64,000 nucleotides of DNA from IMG/VR virus record IMGVR_UViG_3300043424_000354, positions 1 through 64,000 of that record. One strand, given 5' to 3'. Positions 1 to 7,728 of the stretch are shown one piece after another; the first letter of the stretch is position 1, and each line of letters begins with the position of its first letter. The notes below the pieces were generated by a model. The model saw only the letters and a list, made by a program, of their open reading frames with translations, did not search any database and had not been told where the DNA came from. Origin of the DNA: a virus. The translations under genes and the position numbers were made by a program.

Positions 1-1792
1 TGAGTTTATCGCGATCCAGATTGCCATAAAACTTACGAACAAGAGGGTCCAAGGAAATGTAACAAGAATCAGTATCGCTGTAGAAAGAGTAGTCATGTCC
101 ATTTGTTCCAACAACCTTGTTTAGATAATTGTTAAGCGCCTTACCGACTTCTTGAATAATAAACTGACCTGTCATCGTGATGCCCTCGGCGATACGAGCA
201 TCATAGTATCGGAAGTATTCGTTGCCCATCGCACCGAACAGCGAATTCAACTGAATCTTTCTTGCCATCTGGAAGTTGTTATACTTAGAGATGTCATTTT
301 TCAGTTTGGGATTCTTGGTTTGTTCGTATTCCTTCTCTGCTGCAATCATCAGTTTCTTGTATCGCTGACGATCGTCAAAGAACTTCTGAACAATCTCGGG
401 GAATAGACCCTGCTTCTCACGAGTATAGCAGTAACCATTCGCAGTCATACAGTAATCATCTTGCTTCAGGTCATCGAGGTCATACTTACTATCAAGCAAT
501 CCACGAACAGTCGTATCTTTAACCACGCCATTGATCAATGTTTCAGGCGACTGGTTATACTGCATAATGATTGATGGATACAGCGAAGTAGCGTCAAAGG
601 AAACCACCCAGTCATACTGTCCAGGACGAGGTTCCTTTACGTATGCGCCTTCAATCTGACGACCTTGGTTTTCTTTCTTCTGCGGAATCTGAATATTCTT
701 ATCATGTAAGTGATTGTAGAGAATACAATCCCACGTTCGAACCTGAGAAAACACATCATTATAGTTGCACTTAGCATCGTATGCCATCGTCAGGATAAGT
801 TCGATCAGTTTCATCTTACGCTCAAGAGCATCAACGATCTCAACGTCTCGGACGTTATACTCTACAAACTTTTGCCAATCCTTAACATAGAATTCTCGGA
901 AAGTCTCATATGGATTATCCAACTTTTTAATACCGAGTTCGACCTCGCCAATGAAGTCCAGTTTGTAACTCTCGCGGCGAGTATACGTAAACTTTTTATA
1001 GAGATCGATGTAGTCGATAATTGCCACGCCAGTAATGTCATACGACACATGTTCGCGACCCATGATAGTGACAGTCTTGCGGCGAACAAGACCCCATGGA
1101 GAAAACTTCTTTTTCATGGTACTATCTTCATCGCTGCAGAACAGACGTTCAACACGAGAAATCAGATACGCAATATCGAACAGATCGTTGTTCCAACCTG
1201 TGATGATATCAGGATAATTCTCAGAATAGAAACGAAGGAAAGTTTCGATCAAGTCGTGTTCATTGTCACACTTGACATAGAGGAACTTGTTACCTTGCTC
1301 GCGAAGTTTAGTAATCTCTTCAGACTTGTCATCAAACTCGCCGCACCCGAATGTGATGATTTGCCTGGTAACAAGATTCTTAACTGTGATCAGCAGAACT
1401 TCTTCAATCGGATTGTGAACATCAGGAAATCCATGTTCAGCAGAAGTCTCGATATCGATAGTCTGAATATTTAACTGGGTAATATCCCACTGGATTTCTC
1501 CAGGATAGTTACGAGTAATATATTGATACCCGTAGTTAGTCTGACCGTAGATCGGAAAGTTCTCTACCTTGCCATAAGTTTGAATAAACTCCTTGGCAGC
1601 ATTGTTATCCTCAAACTCAATTGGTTGGAGTGGTTCTCCAAACAAAGATCTGTGAATAGATTCTTCTTTGGTCTTCGCTCGAACAAAAAGAGTTGGCGAA
1701 AACTCAGCACGTTTGGTAAAACGCACACCATTATGGACTCCTCGGACTAAAACCTTAGAACCATATTGGTGTGCGCAAGTGTAAAACTTCAT
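1..1792 (-). CDS. 43: DNA polymerase gp43 (family B), N-terminal 597 residues, cut by window edge
   Basis: Replicative DNA polymerase with 3'-5' proofreading exonuclease. The frame starts at ATG 1790-1792 and runs off the left edge with no stop. Visible family-B landmarks are Exo I TIDIETSAEHG (D113 and E115, close to T4 D112/E114), Exo II NDLFDIAYL, Exo III YNVRDVEIVD, polymerase motif A DATSLYPSIIMQ, motif B KIQLNSLFGAMGN and motif C YSDTDS near the edge. All catalytic carboxylates appear intact, so the enzyme looks functional as far as it can be read. It is preceded by its own sigma70-like promoter and follows the secreted nuclease gene. Only the thumb and C-terminal clamp-binding tail are missing. 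Confidence 0.97.
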   Translation of the reverse strand, partial: MKFYTCAHQYGSKVLVRGVHNGVRFTKRAEFSPTLFVRAKTKEESIHRSLFGEPLQPIEFEDNNAAKEFIQTYGKVENFPIYGQTNYGYQYITRNYPGEIQWDITQLNIQTIDIETSAEHGFPDVHNPIEEVLLITVKNLVTRQIITFGCGEFDDKSEEITKLREQGNKFLYVKCDNEHDLIETFLRFYSENYPDIITGWNNDLFDIAYLISRVERLFCSDEDSTMKKKFSPWGLVRRKTVTIMGREHVSYDITGVAIIDYIDLYKKFTYTRRESYKLDFIGEVELGIKKLDNPYETFREFYVKDWQKFVEYNVRDVEIVDALERKMKLIELILTMAYDAKCNYNDVFSQVRTWDCILYNHLHDKNIQIPQKKENQGRQIEGAYVKEPRPGQYDWVVSFDATSLYPSIIMQYNQSPETLINGVVKDTTVRGLLDSKYDLDDLKQDDYCMTANGYCYTREKQGLFPEIVQKFFDDRQRYKKLMIAAEKEYEQTKNPKLKNDISKYNNFQMARKIQLNSLFGAMGNEYFRYYDARIAEGITMTGQFIIQEVGKALNNYLNKVVGTNGHDYSFYSDTDSCYISLDPLVRKFYGNLDRDKL

Positions 1793-1816
1793 AAAAATCC
1801 CTCATCATTCAATACC

Positions 1817-1845
1817 ATAATACTATAAAACATAACAAAAGTAAA
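1817..1845 (-). promoter_or_regulatory. sigma70-like promoter for gp43
   Basis: On the minus strand TTTACT (1840-1845), 17 bases, then TATTAT (1817-1822), about 25 bases before the polymerase ATG. It belongs to a family of promoters in this window with the same 17-base spacer. Confidence 0.7.
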
Positions 1846-1850
1846 GGGAT

Positions 1851-2498
1851 TTATCGTAGTTTATATCCAATCTTTGCTTCGAGTTCTTCCAGTTTCATAG
1901 TTGAAACTTGTGACTTGGGAACAAGATTGTCTACGATATAGACGGCAACATTTCCACTCTCGAAAAATGCAACCTTGTAAAGCATATCAGGAACAGGAAC
2001 ACCTGACTTGCCGATACGCTTTGGTGTCTTGCTATAGTGCGCACCAGTTACAACCCACTTGAACGGGACTGAACGAACGCGATCTTCAAGTAGACGCCAA
2101 GCAGTGCGATTGACTGATGGCAACTGAGGTGTCATGTTTGTCATCAGGAATGTATCTGACATTTCCTGCTTCTCATCTGCATTAGCAGCAGGAACCATGT
2201 GCCCACGATCGTAACCAGAATTGGTGTAATCAGCAGGTGTTGGTGAGTCAGCAATACGCTTGTCAGCGCGGAAGTCATCAGTTCGAGGAACCTTGACAAC
2301 ACGTGCCTGTGCAATCTCAGTGGAGAATACCGTTGCGTTGTTCGCATCATCGTAGACTGTAGCAAAGAAAGAGTTGCAAAGAACTACCGTGTTCGGGACT
2401 ACGATTTCCTTACCATTCGGATAGAACTGATCACAGGGGGACGCATTAGCAGCAGTCGGCAGAGCGAATAGAAATAGAGCAGCAATTAAGTTCTTCAT
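1851..2498 (-). CDS. Secreted DNA/RNA non-specific endonuclease (NucA/Serratia type)
   Basis: Sugar-non-specific nuclease of the beta-beta-alpha-metal family, 215 residues. Residues 1-19 form a signal peptide (MKNLIAALFLF core, AANA-S cleavage), so the product should leave the cytoplasm. The hallmark DRGHMVPAAN lies at 97-106 with catalytic His100; MTNMTPQ and SVNRTAW follow, with N130 in the place of the Mg-binding Asn of Serratia nuclease. Its ATG overlaps the stop of the upstream gene as ATGA, so it is translationally coupled. It could degrade host or competitor DNA in the periplasm or salvage nucleotides; the location is inferred from the signal peptide. Finding it next to the polymerase gene is unusual for a T4-like phage. 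Confidence 0.88.
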   Translation of the reverse strand: MKNLIAALFLFALPTAANASPCDQFYPNGKEIVVPNTVVLCNSFFATVYDDANNATVFSTEIAQARVVKVPRTDDFRADKRIADSPTPADYTNSGYDRGHMVPAANADEKQEMSDTFLMTNMTPQLPSVNRTAWRLLEDRVRSVPFKWVVTGAHYSKTPKRIGKSGVPVPDMLYKVAFFESGNVAVYIVDNLVPKSQVSTMKLEELEAKIGYKLR

Positions 2499-2794
2499 AG
2501 AATGATTTTACTTTCAGGAACAACGATACCAGAACCGCAACGAGTGTTATACTCATTCAGCATACCAGTTTCTGGATCGAAAATGGATAGAACAGCACCA
2601 GAACGAAGTGGAATCATATCGTCCTTGGCATACGGACAGAAAGGTGCCAAACCAATACCGAACTGATTATTCTGATTTGGAATCATCATAATCTGTAATG
2701 GTTTTCTCAGGATAACAAGACCTTCAATTCCTTCATCGATGTCGGCGATGACCTCGTCACCACTGATTAACTTCAAACATTTAATATTCGCCAT
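2495..2794 (-). CDS. Small Sm-like conserved phage protein
   Basis: 99-residue protein, start chosen at ATG 2794 (MANIKCLKL) because AAGG lies about 8 bases upstream; a GTG three codons earlier has no proper spacing. The N-terminal LKLISGDEVIADI pattern followed by hydrophobic strands is reminiscent of small Sm/Hfq-like beta barrels found as uncharacterised proteins in aquatic T4-like phages. A second protein at 19082-19447 has the same plan (VIKFNNGELVIGVL, then a PIAVVPYP strand). Fold assignment is inference; no RNA-binding motif can be confirmed. The stop overlaps the nuclease start. Confidence 0.6.
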   Translation of the reverse strand: MANIKCLKLISGDEVIADIDEGIEGLVILRKPLQIMMIPNQNNQFGIGLAPFCPYAKDDMIPLRSGAVLSIFDPETGMLNEYNTRCGSGIVVPESKIIL

Positions 2795-2814
2795 GATTGG
2801 CACCTTCCATTATT

Positions 2815-2913
2815 TTAGATTGTTAAAATCGCATAACCCATAATCATCAGCAAACTTGCTATAACGATATGGCCAGCGCGAGAAACTGGTATAACATACT
2901 TATGATTAAACAT
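2815..2913 (-). CDS. 32-residue single-span membrane protein
   Basis: Short reading frame between hsp20 and the Sm-like gene, which fills what otherwise looks like a gap. Its ATG shares bases with the hsp20 stop (TAATG), and AAAGGAAAAG just before it works as a ribosome site. It encodes MFNHKYVIPVSRAGH followed by a hydrophobic run (IVIASLLMIMGYAILTI) that would cross the membrane once. The function is unknown. The tight coupling and clean hydrophobic profile argue for a real gene, but its length makes chance possible. Confidence 0.55.
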   Translation of the reverse strand: MFNHKYVIPVSRAGHIVIASLLMIMGYAILTI

Positions 2914-3404
2914 TACTTTTCCTTTTGTTCTGCGAGAAACTCAGCGGTCGATTCTGCACCACTTGTTTCTGCATCAGAGTCAGTAATGTCAATCTTCTTT
3001 GGTTTCTTTTCTTCTGGCGTAAATGCTTCAAGCCAAACCTTTAGCATACCATTGACCAGAGAAGAACTCTTGACTTCGACGTTGTCGGCAAGAGTAAATT
3101 CGCGTGTGAAACCACGCTCGGCAATTCCCTTGTAAAGATATTCAGAACCTTCGTCAGACTTGACGTTTCCTTTAATCTTTAACTTGCCTTCTTGAAGTTC
3201 GATATCTAAATCGGTCTTACCGAAACCAGCGACTGCCATTTCGATAACGTAGCGATCTTCATCTACCTTCTTGATATTATATGGGGGATACTTAGTCGCA
3301 ATATGGACTGACTGGTCAGCAATATCTGCCAACTTCTTCATGACGCGATCGGCGCCAACGAAATAACGATCCATGTGCGGAAGACTTGTTGTATCAAATT
3401 TCAT
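2913..3404 (-). CDS. hsp20: Hsp20 small heat-shock protein
   Basis: IbpA-type alpha-crystallin chaperone, 163 residues from ATG 3404, chosen because AGGAGA sits 7 bases upstream; an in-frame extension of 16 codons lacks one. The alpha-crystallin domain runs from about residue 39 (YPPYNIKKVDEDRYVIEMAVAGF) through LKIKG, GIAERGFTREFTLAD and the terminal NGMLKVWLEA strand. Such proteins bind unfolding polypeptides and are common in aquatic T4-like phages, where they may protect virion proteins during assembly. A TATAAATA late box lies upstream, which points to late expression although the gene sits inside the replication cluster. Confidence 0.92.
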   Translation of the reverse strand: MKFDTTSLPHMDRYFVGADRVMKKLADIADQSVHIATKYPPYNIKKVDEDRYVIEMAVAGFGKTDLDIELQEGKLKIKGNVKSDEGSEYLYKGIAERGFTREFTLADNVEVKSSSLVNGMLKVWLEAFTPEEKKPKKIDITDSDAETSGAESTAEFLAEQKEK

Positions 3405-3428
3405 AATAGTTCTCCTAAAAGCGAGATT

Positions 3429-3457
3429 AAAAAAGAGTGGAGTCCGAAGCACTCCAC
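3429..3457 (-). terminator. Stem-loop plus T6, after regA and before hsp20
   Basis: The minus strand reads GTGGAGT GCTTCGG ACTCCAC (3437-3457), a perfect 7-bp stem that can close further on a CUUCGG tetraloop with one bulged G, followed by TTTTTT (3429-3434). It looks like an intrinsic terminator for the regA operon. The hsp20 late box lies on its upstream side. Confidence 0.65.
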
Positions 3458-3461
3458 CCTC

Positions 3462-3469
3462 TATTTATA
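3462..3469 (-). promoter_or_regulatory. T4-type late promoter box TATAAATA (hsp20)
   Basis: Exact TATAAATA on the minus strand, 58 bases before the hsp20 ATG. With usual late-promoter spacing the transcript would begin at about 3456, inside the first arm of the stem-loop described at 3429-3457. Confidence 0.65.
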
Positions 3470-3492
3470 CTATACTTTTAGAAGGAAGTCAA

Positions 3493-3909
3493 TTATTTTT
3501 TGCGACCAATATTATATTTCTGAACGAGTTCCCACTCATTCTTTTCCTTGAACGCAATGACTTTAATTTGATTTAGAGGTGCCTTGTCTTCATGAATCTC
3601 TGGATTCAGAATATTAATAAGACCCCAATCGGAAAGTAAATGTGCCACTGTATTTCTACGTTGTAGATCATTGTCACTAAAGTCAGCATCCTTACCATCT
3701 AGGGCAAAGAGTTCCTTAAAGTGAACAATGAAATATCTACCTTGCTTATGTAGAATATGGCATGATTGATAAAGAACCTTGTCTTTTCTGGACGCAACGC
3801 CGATACGAGAAAGAGTCTCGCGAACCTTCAGAAAGTCGTCTGGATTCTTTAGTTTAACTTCCAAGGGTGCATACCCTGGATAGTTAATATCAAAAAAATC
3901 TTCACTCAT
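3493..3909 (-). CDS. regA: RegA translational repressor
   Basis: RNA-binding protein that blocks ribosomes at start sites of early phage mRNAs. It aligns with T4 RegA throughout: LKNPDDFLKVRETLSRIG, KDKVLYQSCHILHKQGRYFIVHFKELF and SDWGLINI, ending WELVQKYNIG. At 138 residues it is a little longer than T4 RegA (122) because of an N-terminal extension. Its ATG overlaps the gp62 stop (ATGA), the same gene order as T4 (44-62-regA), and a terminator-like hairpin follows it. Confidence 0.96.
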   Translation of the reverse strand: MSEDFFDINYPGYAPLEVKLKNPDDFLKVRETLSRIGVASRKDKVLYQSCHILHKQGRYFIVHFKELFALDGKDADFSDNDLQRRNTVAHLLSDWGLINILNPEIHEDKAPLNQIKVIAFKEKNEWELVQKYNIGRKK

Positions 3910-4361
3910 TTTCTACCACCTTTATACAATTTCTCTTTTATGTATTGTTTTTGTTCTTCAGAGAGAATTGCGAGTGCTTGGCGAGCCTTGTCATTGCTGT
4001 AACCATAATACTCTTTTATCATCTCCACCTCGGCATCGTCTTCGATTTTGATCCATTTATCAAATCTTTTCTTTGCACGTATTGTATTTATAAGATACAT
4101 GTTTTGTAACGCTTTGTCCAGGTGGGGACGACAGTTCATTTCATTTGCAGGGTGGACAGTATCAATACTAAATGTCAATCCGCGATTGATGATCCAAGGA
4201 TTGTATTGCTTCTCAGACCACTCGTCAACTATCAGATTCTTCTTTTCATAGTTGACGTCTTTGATGAAATCGAAAGGAGAGATACTCTTTTTCTTTTCTT
4301 TAAACTCCTCGGGATCGTATTCAACCTTTGGAGTTCCCAGACCTTCGAGAACTCCACTCAT
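3906..4361 (-). CDS. 62: Clamp loader small subunit gp62
   Basis: 151-residue partner of gp44 in the sliding-clamp loader. The start at 4361 forms a TAATG junction with the gp44 stop. Typical features of the aquatic T4-like gp62 are the SPFDFIKDVNYEKK opening, NPWIINRGLTFSIDT, ANEMNCRPHLDKALQ and RAKKRFDKWIK. It is shorter than T4 gp62 (187). Identification rests on this pattern and on its place between gp44 and regA. Confidence 0.9.
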   Translation of the reverse strand: MSGVLEGLGTPKVEYDPEEFKEKKKSISPFDFIKDVNYEKKNLIVDEWSEKQYNPWIINRGLTFSIDTVHPANEMNCRPHLDKALQNMYLINTIRAKKRFDKWIKIEDDAEVEMIKEYYGYSNDKARQALAILSEEQKQYIKEKLYKGGRK

Positions 4362-5302
4362 TATTTCCACTCCATCGCTGCCATAATTTCAGCAAGGCAT
4401 GCGACCAGATTGATCTCAGGGTTAGCAGCAAACGCTGCCTTATACTGATAATCTGCAAGCAGCAGAACCAACTGCGAAGGATACTTTACTTCATCAAGAA
4501 TGGTATCATAGATCTTACGGAAGATAAGATTCGGATCGTTGTCAATATTCTCAACGACCCAACCACGCATCTTCTTGAAGTCCTTTGCTTTCAGAGAAGA
4601 AACAAGTTCCTTCATGTTTACTTCTTGAACGTTGACAAGGATACCTTCATCAATCGCACCAGAGACGCTGTAACGCTGAAGTTCATTTAGAACACGGCGA
4701 TAGTCAGGAAAATGCTTCTTGAGAACTTCAGCGATAACCCTCTCGTCGTATTGAATACCCTCTGTAACAAGAATCTCTGACAACCGTTTCATGAAACGAC
4801 CTGCCATCTTCGGACGGTCTGCCTTTGTCAACTTAAACTCGATTACTGCAGTTCGACTGTGAAGTGGAGAGATGATTCGGTTCTTGAAATTACAAGTGAA
4901 GATAAACCGACAGTTGTTAGCAAACTCTTCGATGAATGCACGCAACGCAGGTTGAGTAGAGTTTGGATTGAGATAATCTGCTTCGTCTAGGATAACAACC
5001 TTGGTCTTACCGCTGAATGAAACAGAGGATGCGAACTCTCGAATCTTGGTGCGGAGAACATCAATACCTGATTCTTCTGAACCGTTGATAATGATATAAT
5101 CACAACCAAGTTCTTCGCAGATTGCACGAGCGATGGTAGTCTTACCAACACCAGCGGAACCGCAGAGAAGCATGTTAGGGATTTCGCCAGTCGCAACGAA
5201 CTCGCGGAATGTCTTTAGTTGATCATCTGGTAGAATACAGTCATCGAGTTTACGAGGACGATACTTTTCTACCCAGAGAAACTGTTCTTTTGATACGTTC
5301 AT
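4361..5302 (-). CDS. 44: Clamp loader ATPase gp44
   Basis: AAA+ ATPase subunit that opens the gp45 clamp and loads it on primer-template junctions. 313 residues (T4: 319). It opens with the loader signature WVEKYRPRKLDD, then Walker A GSAGVGKTT near residue 50, Walker B VVILDEADYLN near 102 and the sensor FTCNFKNRI. GAAGGAAG lies upstream of the ATG. Its first 53 bases overlap the end of the SDR gene, an unusually long overlap for this compact genome. Confidence 0.97.
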   Translation of the reverse strand: MNVSKEQFLWVEKYRPRKLDDCILPDDQLKTFREFVATGEIPNMLLCGSAGVGKTTIARAICEELGCDYIIINGSEESGIDVLRTKIREFASSVSFSGKTKVVILDEADYLNPNSTQPALRAFIEEFANNCRFIFTCNFKNRIISPLHSRTAVIEFKLTKADRPKMAGRFMKRLSEILVTEGIQYDERVIAEVLKKHFPDYRRVLNELQRYSVSGAIDEGILVNVQEVNMKELVSSLKAKDFKKMRGWVVENIDNDPNLIFRKIYDTILDEVKYPSQLVLLLADYQYKAAFAANPEINLVACLAEIMAAMEWK

Positions 5303-6005
5303 TTTTCACTTCCTTCATAATATCAAACTTGGGAGTCCATCCCAGTTCTTTTAATTGAGAATTGTCAGCATGCGTGACAAATCTTTCACCAGTCACTTCA
5401 CGAATAGGAACATCTCGGTATCCATATTCGCGAGCAACATCAATAACTGAAACAGGATTACCTGTCCCAATATCCATCTTACCCGATATTCTCGTATCAG
5501 TCAATATAATTTTGATCGCAGAAACAACATCTTCAACATGAGTCCAGTCTCTCTTATGTTCAGTCAGATATTCAACCTTGTCGTTGAGCATCATATCATA
5601 GAACATGTCAGGTCGAGAGTCTGGTCCATAGACTGTATGGAATCGCATCCCTACAGAATAATTTGGAGCAAGTTCTTCCATTGCTTTCTTACTAGTAGCA
5701 TATGGGTTTGCCCACCACTCATAGATCGAGGATGAAGATGCATATACGCACCGTAAATTGAGACGTTTACATTCATCAAAGACACGCTTCGAACCTGTAA
5801 CATTTACGTCCCAGTATTCGTCAGGATTGTTCCAACTCTTGCGAACTCCAGCGAGTGCAGCAAGATGCAGGACTGCATAATAATATTCTGAAATCTTGAA
5901 GTCTCGGATGTCACCTTCATAGGGAATCATCTCAAAGTCATCGGACAGAATGCGTAAAGCATTCCGCCCGATAAACCCTTCCCATCCAGTAATTAAAACT
6001 CTCAC
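5250..6005 (-). CDS. NAD-dependent epimerase/dehydratase (extended SDR)
   Basis: Nucleotide-sugar-modifying short-chain dehydrogenase type enzyme, about 251 residues. Residues 2-14 carry the Rossmann glycine motif RVLITGWEGFIGR (G7, G10, G13). YYYAVLHLAALAGV and SSSIYEWWANPYATSKK give the Ser-Tyr-Lys centre, with Tyr102 and Lys106, and HTVYGPDSRPDMF is typical of UDP-sugar epimerases. The start is taken as GTG 6005, overlapping the peroxiredoxin stop; a TTG at 6023 is possible. It could feed nucleotide sugars to the glycosyltransferase-like genes at 38-43 kb, which is inference only. Its 3' end overlaps gp44 by 53 bases. Confidence 0.87.
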   Translation of the reverse strand: MRVLITGWEGFIGRNALRILSDDFEMIPYEGDIRDFKISEYYYAVLHLAALAGVRKSWNNPDEYWDVNVTGSKRVFDECKRLNLRCVYASSSSIYEWWANPYATSKKAMEELAPNYSVGMRFHTVYGPDSRPDMFYDMMLNDKVEYLTEHKRDWTHVEDVVSAIKIILTDTRISGKMDIGTGNPVSVIDVAREYGYRDVPIREVTGERFVTHADNSQLKELGWTPKFDIMKEVKNERIKRTVSLGRKVSSS

Positions 6006-6586
6006 GAGTTTTCGCGCAACCAATTCAGAATATTCTCAGGCGAGGTCTCACCATACGGATCAGTCTCGCAGTTGTCTTCCATTCCAGGTTCAACGAACCA
6101 CTTTTCAATGAGACCGTTGTTCACAACGCAAGCATAACGCCACGAGCGGACGCCAAATCCAAGATTATCCTTGTAAACCCCCATCTGCATTTCGCGAGTG
6201 AAATTACCAGATCCGTCTGGAATCATCTTGACCTTCTTGATCTTCTGATCCTTTGCCCAACAATTCATTACGAACGCATCGTTTACCGAGAGGCAGTAGA
6301 TTTCCTTGATACCGAGAGACTTAAACTCCGAGAAGTTCTGCTCAAACCCAGGAAGTTGGTAGGTCGAGCATGTAGGAGTGAAGGCACCAGGAAGCGAGAA
6401 CAGGACTACACGCTTACCCGCAAAATAATCGTAGGTCGACTTATCCTCCCAGCGGAAAGGATTTGGACCTTCGATCGAGTCATCACGAACGCGAGTCTTG
6501 AAAACAACAGCAGGAACAATTCCAGGAAGTTCCACTTCACGTGGTTCTTCGTCCCACTTCGACTTATACATGACCTTCTCTGCCAT
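6002..6586 (-). CDS. Peroxiredoxin (Prx5-like)
   Basis: Thiol peroxidase of 194 residues that reduces hydrogen peroxide and organic peroxides. The peroxidatic cysteine is C73 in LPGAFTPTCS, followed by LPGF and the Prx5-typical LSVNDAFV. C173 near the end (EPGMEDNCETD) sits where atypical 2-Cys Prx5 enzymes keep their resolving cysteine; other cysteines are C98, C109 and C153. GAGGAT precedes the ATG, which overlaps the upstream stop (TAATG). It is embedded among replication genes, so expression with the replisome is expected. Protection against oxidative stress during infection is inferred. Confidence 0.92.
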   Translation of the reverse strand: MAEKVMYKSKWDEEPREVELPGIVPAVVFKTRVRDDSIEGPNPFRWEDKSTYDYFAGKRVVLFSLPGAFTPTCSTYQLPGFEQNFSEFKSLGIKEIYCLSVNDAFVMNCWAKDQKIKKVKMIPDGSGNFTREMQMGVYKDNLGFGVRSWRYACVVNNGLIEKWFVEPGMEDNCETDPYGETSPENILNWLRENS

Positions 6587-6774
6587 TACGAATCATCCTC
6601 TACTACTGTAATGTTGAAATCATTCAGTGCCAGAAACTTATTAAACTGACGAACAATTTCCTGTGGGTTGCTATCTAGGTCAACATCAAACTCGATGTTG
6701 CTGCTGCGATTTAGATGATCATCGTCGCTGTTGTAAGGGACGCGAGTACTAAAACTAATCTCCAACTTATTCAT
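6586..6774 (-). CDS. Small conserved-context hypothetical protein
   Basis: 62 residues from ATG 6774 (AAAGGA eight bases upstream; a TTG one codon earlier is less likely). Strand-rich start (KLEISFSTRVPY) and an acidic stretch (FDVDLDSN); no family recognised. It is tightly coupled to both neighbours, overlapping the upstream gene by 8 bases and the peroxiredoxin ATG. Confidence 0.6.
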   Translation of the reverse strand: MNKLEISFSTRVPYNSDDDHLNRSSNIEFDVDLDSNPQEIVRQFNKFLALNDFNITVVEDDS

Positions 6775-7063
6775 CAATATTTTCCTTTGTTATTTTATAA
6801 GTCATTTCGTTGGAATTATACCAACTATCATCAATTTCGCCATTCTTGCGGAGGAAATTATGGGAAAATTCATCCCAAATTTCCTCCGAAGGCGCAGACC
6901 AAATAAGATTCATTGTCAGTAAATCGGGAGAAAATAATTGAACAGCAGTAATATTTCTTTTTGCTGCTTCAGTCAAAATCCGATAGATATCTTCTTCTTC
7001 TTGCGGATCGCTCCACAAAATACTGGTATTTGGTCTAGTTACAGTAAGTGTTGATTTGAACAT
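6767..7063 (-). CDS. Hypothetical protein downstream of gp45
   Basis: 98 residues, starting at the gp45 stop (TAATG) and so probably translated with the clamp. The opening FKSTLTVTRPNTSILW suggests a beta-strand domain, followed by an acidic helix region (EEEDIYRILTEAAKR) and two tryptophan-containing segments. No family is recognised. Confidence 0.6.
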   Translation of the reverse strand: MFKSTLTVTRPNTSILWSDPQEEEDIYRILTEAAKRNITAVQLFSPDLLTMNLIWSAPSEEIWDEFSHNFLRKNGEIDDSWYNSNEMTYKITKENIDE

Positions 7064-7722
7064 TAGACTGACGAGGTGGGTTCCATTGCCAACCAGTAAT
7101 CGATATCCCGCGAGTTGCTCTTGAAGTGCAGCGCCTTCTTCTTACCAACAGCAACAGTGTAATCATCAGTGATTACCTTGAGATTCTCAACCTTCAGTCG
7201 AGCATCAAACACAGGTGCCTGATCAGTTGTCAGAGTCTTCTTATACGAGTTTGCTGCAGAGTTCGCAGGATCGCCAACCTTCAGAGTGACGCTGTTACCA
7301 TCCGAAACAATGCTAATCGTCGACGCAGAAACAATCGAGGCAGCACGCTGAATCATTGTGATGTCAGCAGCAGTTAGAACGAATGTAAAGACAGGATCGA
7401 TATCCAGCGCCTTATACGGCGAGGCAGTTACGACACTGGCATCTGAATAGAAATATTCAAACTCAGAACCATCCTTGCTGATGTGGATGCTTGCGTCATT
7501 AAACTCTACATCCTGGTCTTCCATGAGAGTAAGCAGACCAAGCAAACTGTTGAGGTCGTAAATCGCAAACTCACGAGGGAAACTCTCTGAGATATTAGCA
7601 AGCGCAAGAATATTCTTACCCGCACTCACGGTCGAGAGAACATTACCCTGCTTAACTACAAGATTGCCATTGATACCAGCAAAGTTCTTAAGCAAAGTAA
7701 GTGTTTCGTGTGAAATCTTCAT
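7063..7722 (-). CDS. 45: Sliding clamp gp45
   Basis: Trimeric processivity clamp that tethers gp43 and, in T4, also activates late transcription together with gp55. 219 residues (T4: 228). It starts MKISHETLTLLKNFAGINGN and contains the two-domain clamp pattern, with NILALANISESFP and the FAIYDLNSLLGLL stretch, ending DIDYWLAMEP. It lies upstream of gp44/gp62, as in T4. The presence of both gp45 and gp55 fits a clamp-coupled late transcription system. Confidence 0.95.
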   Translation of the reverse strand: MKISHETLTLLKNFAGINGNLVVKQGNVLSTVSAGKNILALANISESFPREFAIYDLNSLLGLLTLMEDQDVEFNDASIHISKDGSEFEYFYSDASVVTASPYKALDIDPVFTFVLTAADITMIQRAASIVSASTISIVSDGNSVTLKVGDPANSAANSYKKTLTTDQAPVFDARLKVENLKVITDDYTVAVGKKKALHFKSNSRDIDYWLAMEPTSSV

Positions 7723-7728
7723 AATATA

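Noticed and set aside
710-1474. 254-codon plus-strand open frame
   Set aside because: Antisense to gp43, which shows intact catalytic motifs on the minus strand. Long antisense frames are common here because of codon bias.
4085-4092. TATAAATA inside gp62
   Set aside because: It lies about 180 bases before regA inside coding sequence; such an AT-rich octamer arises by chance.
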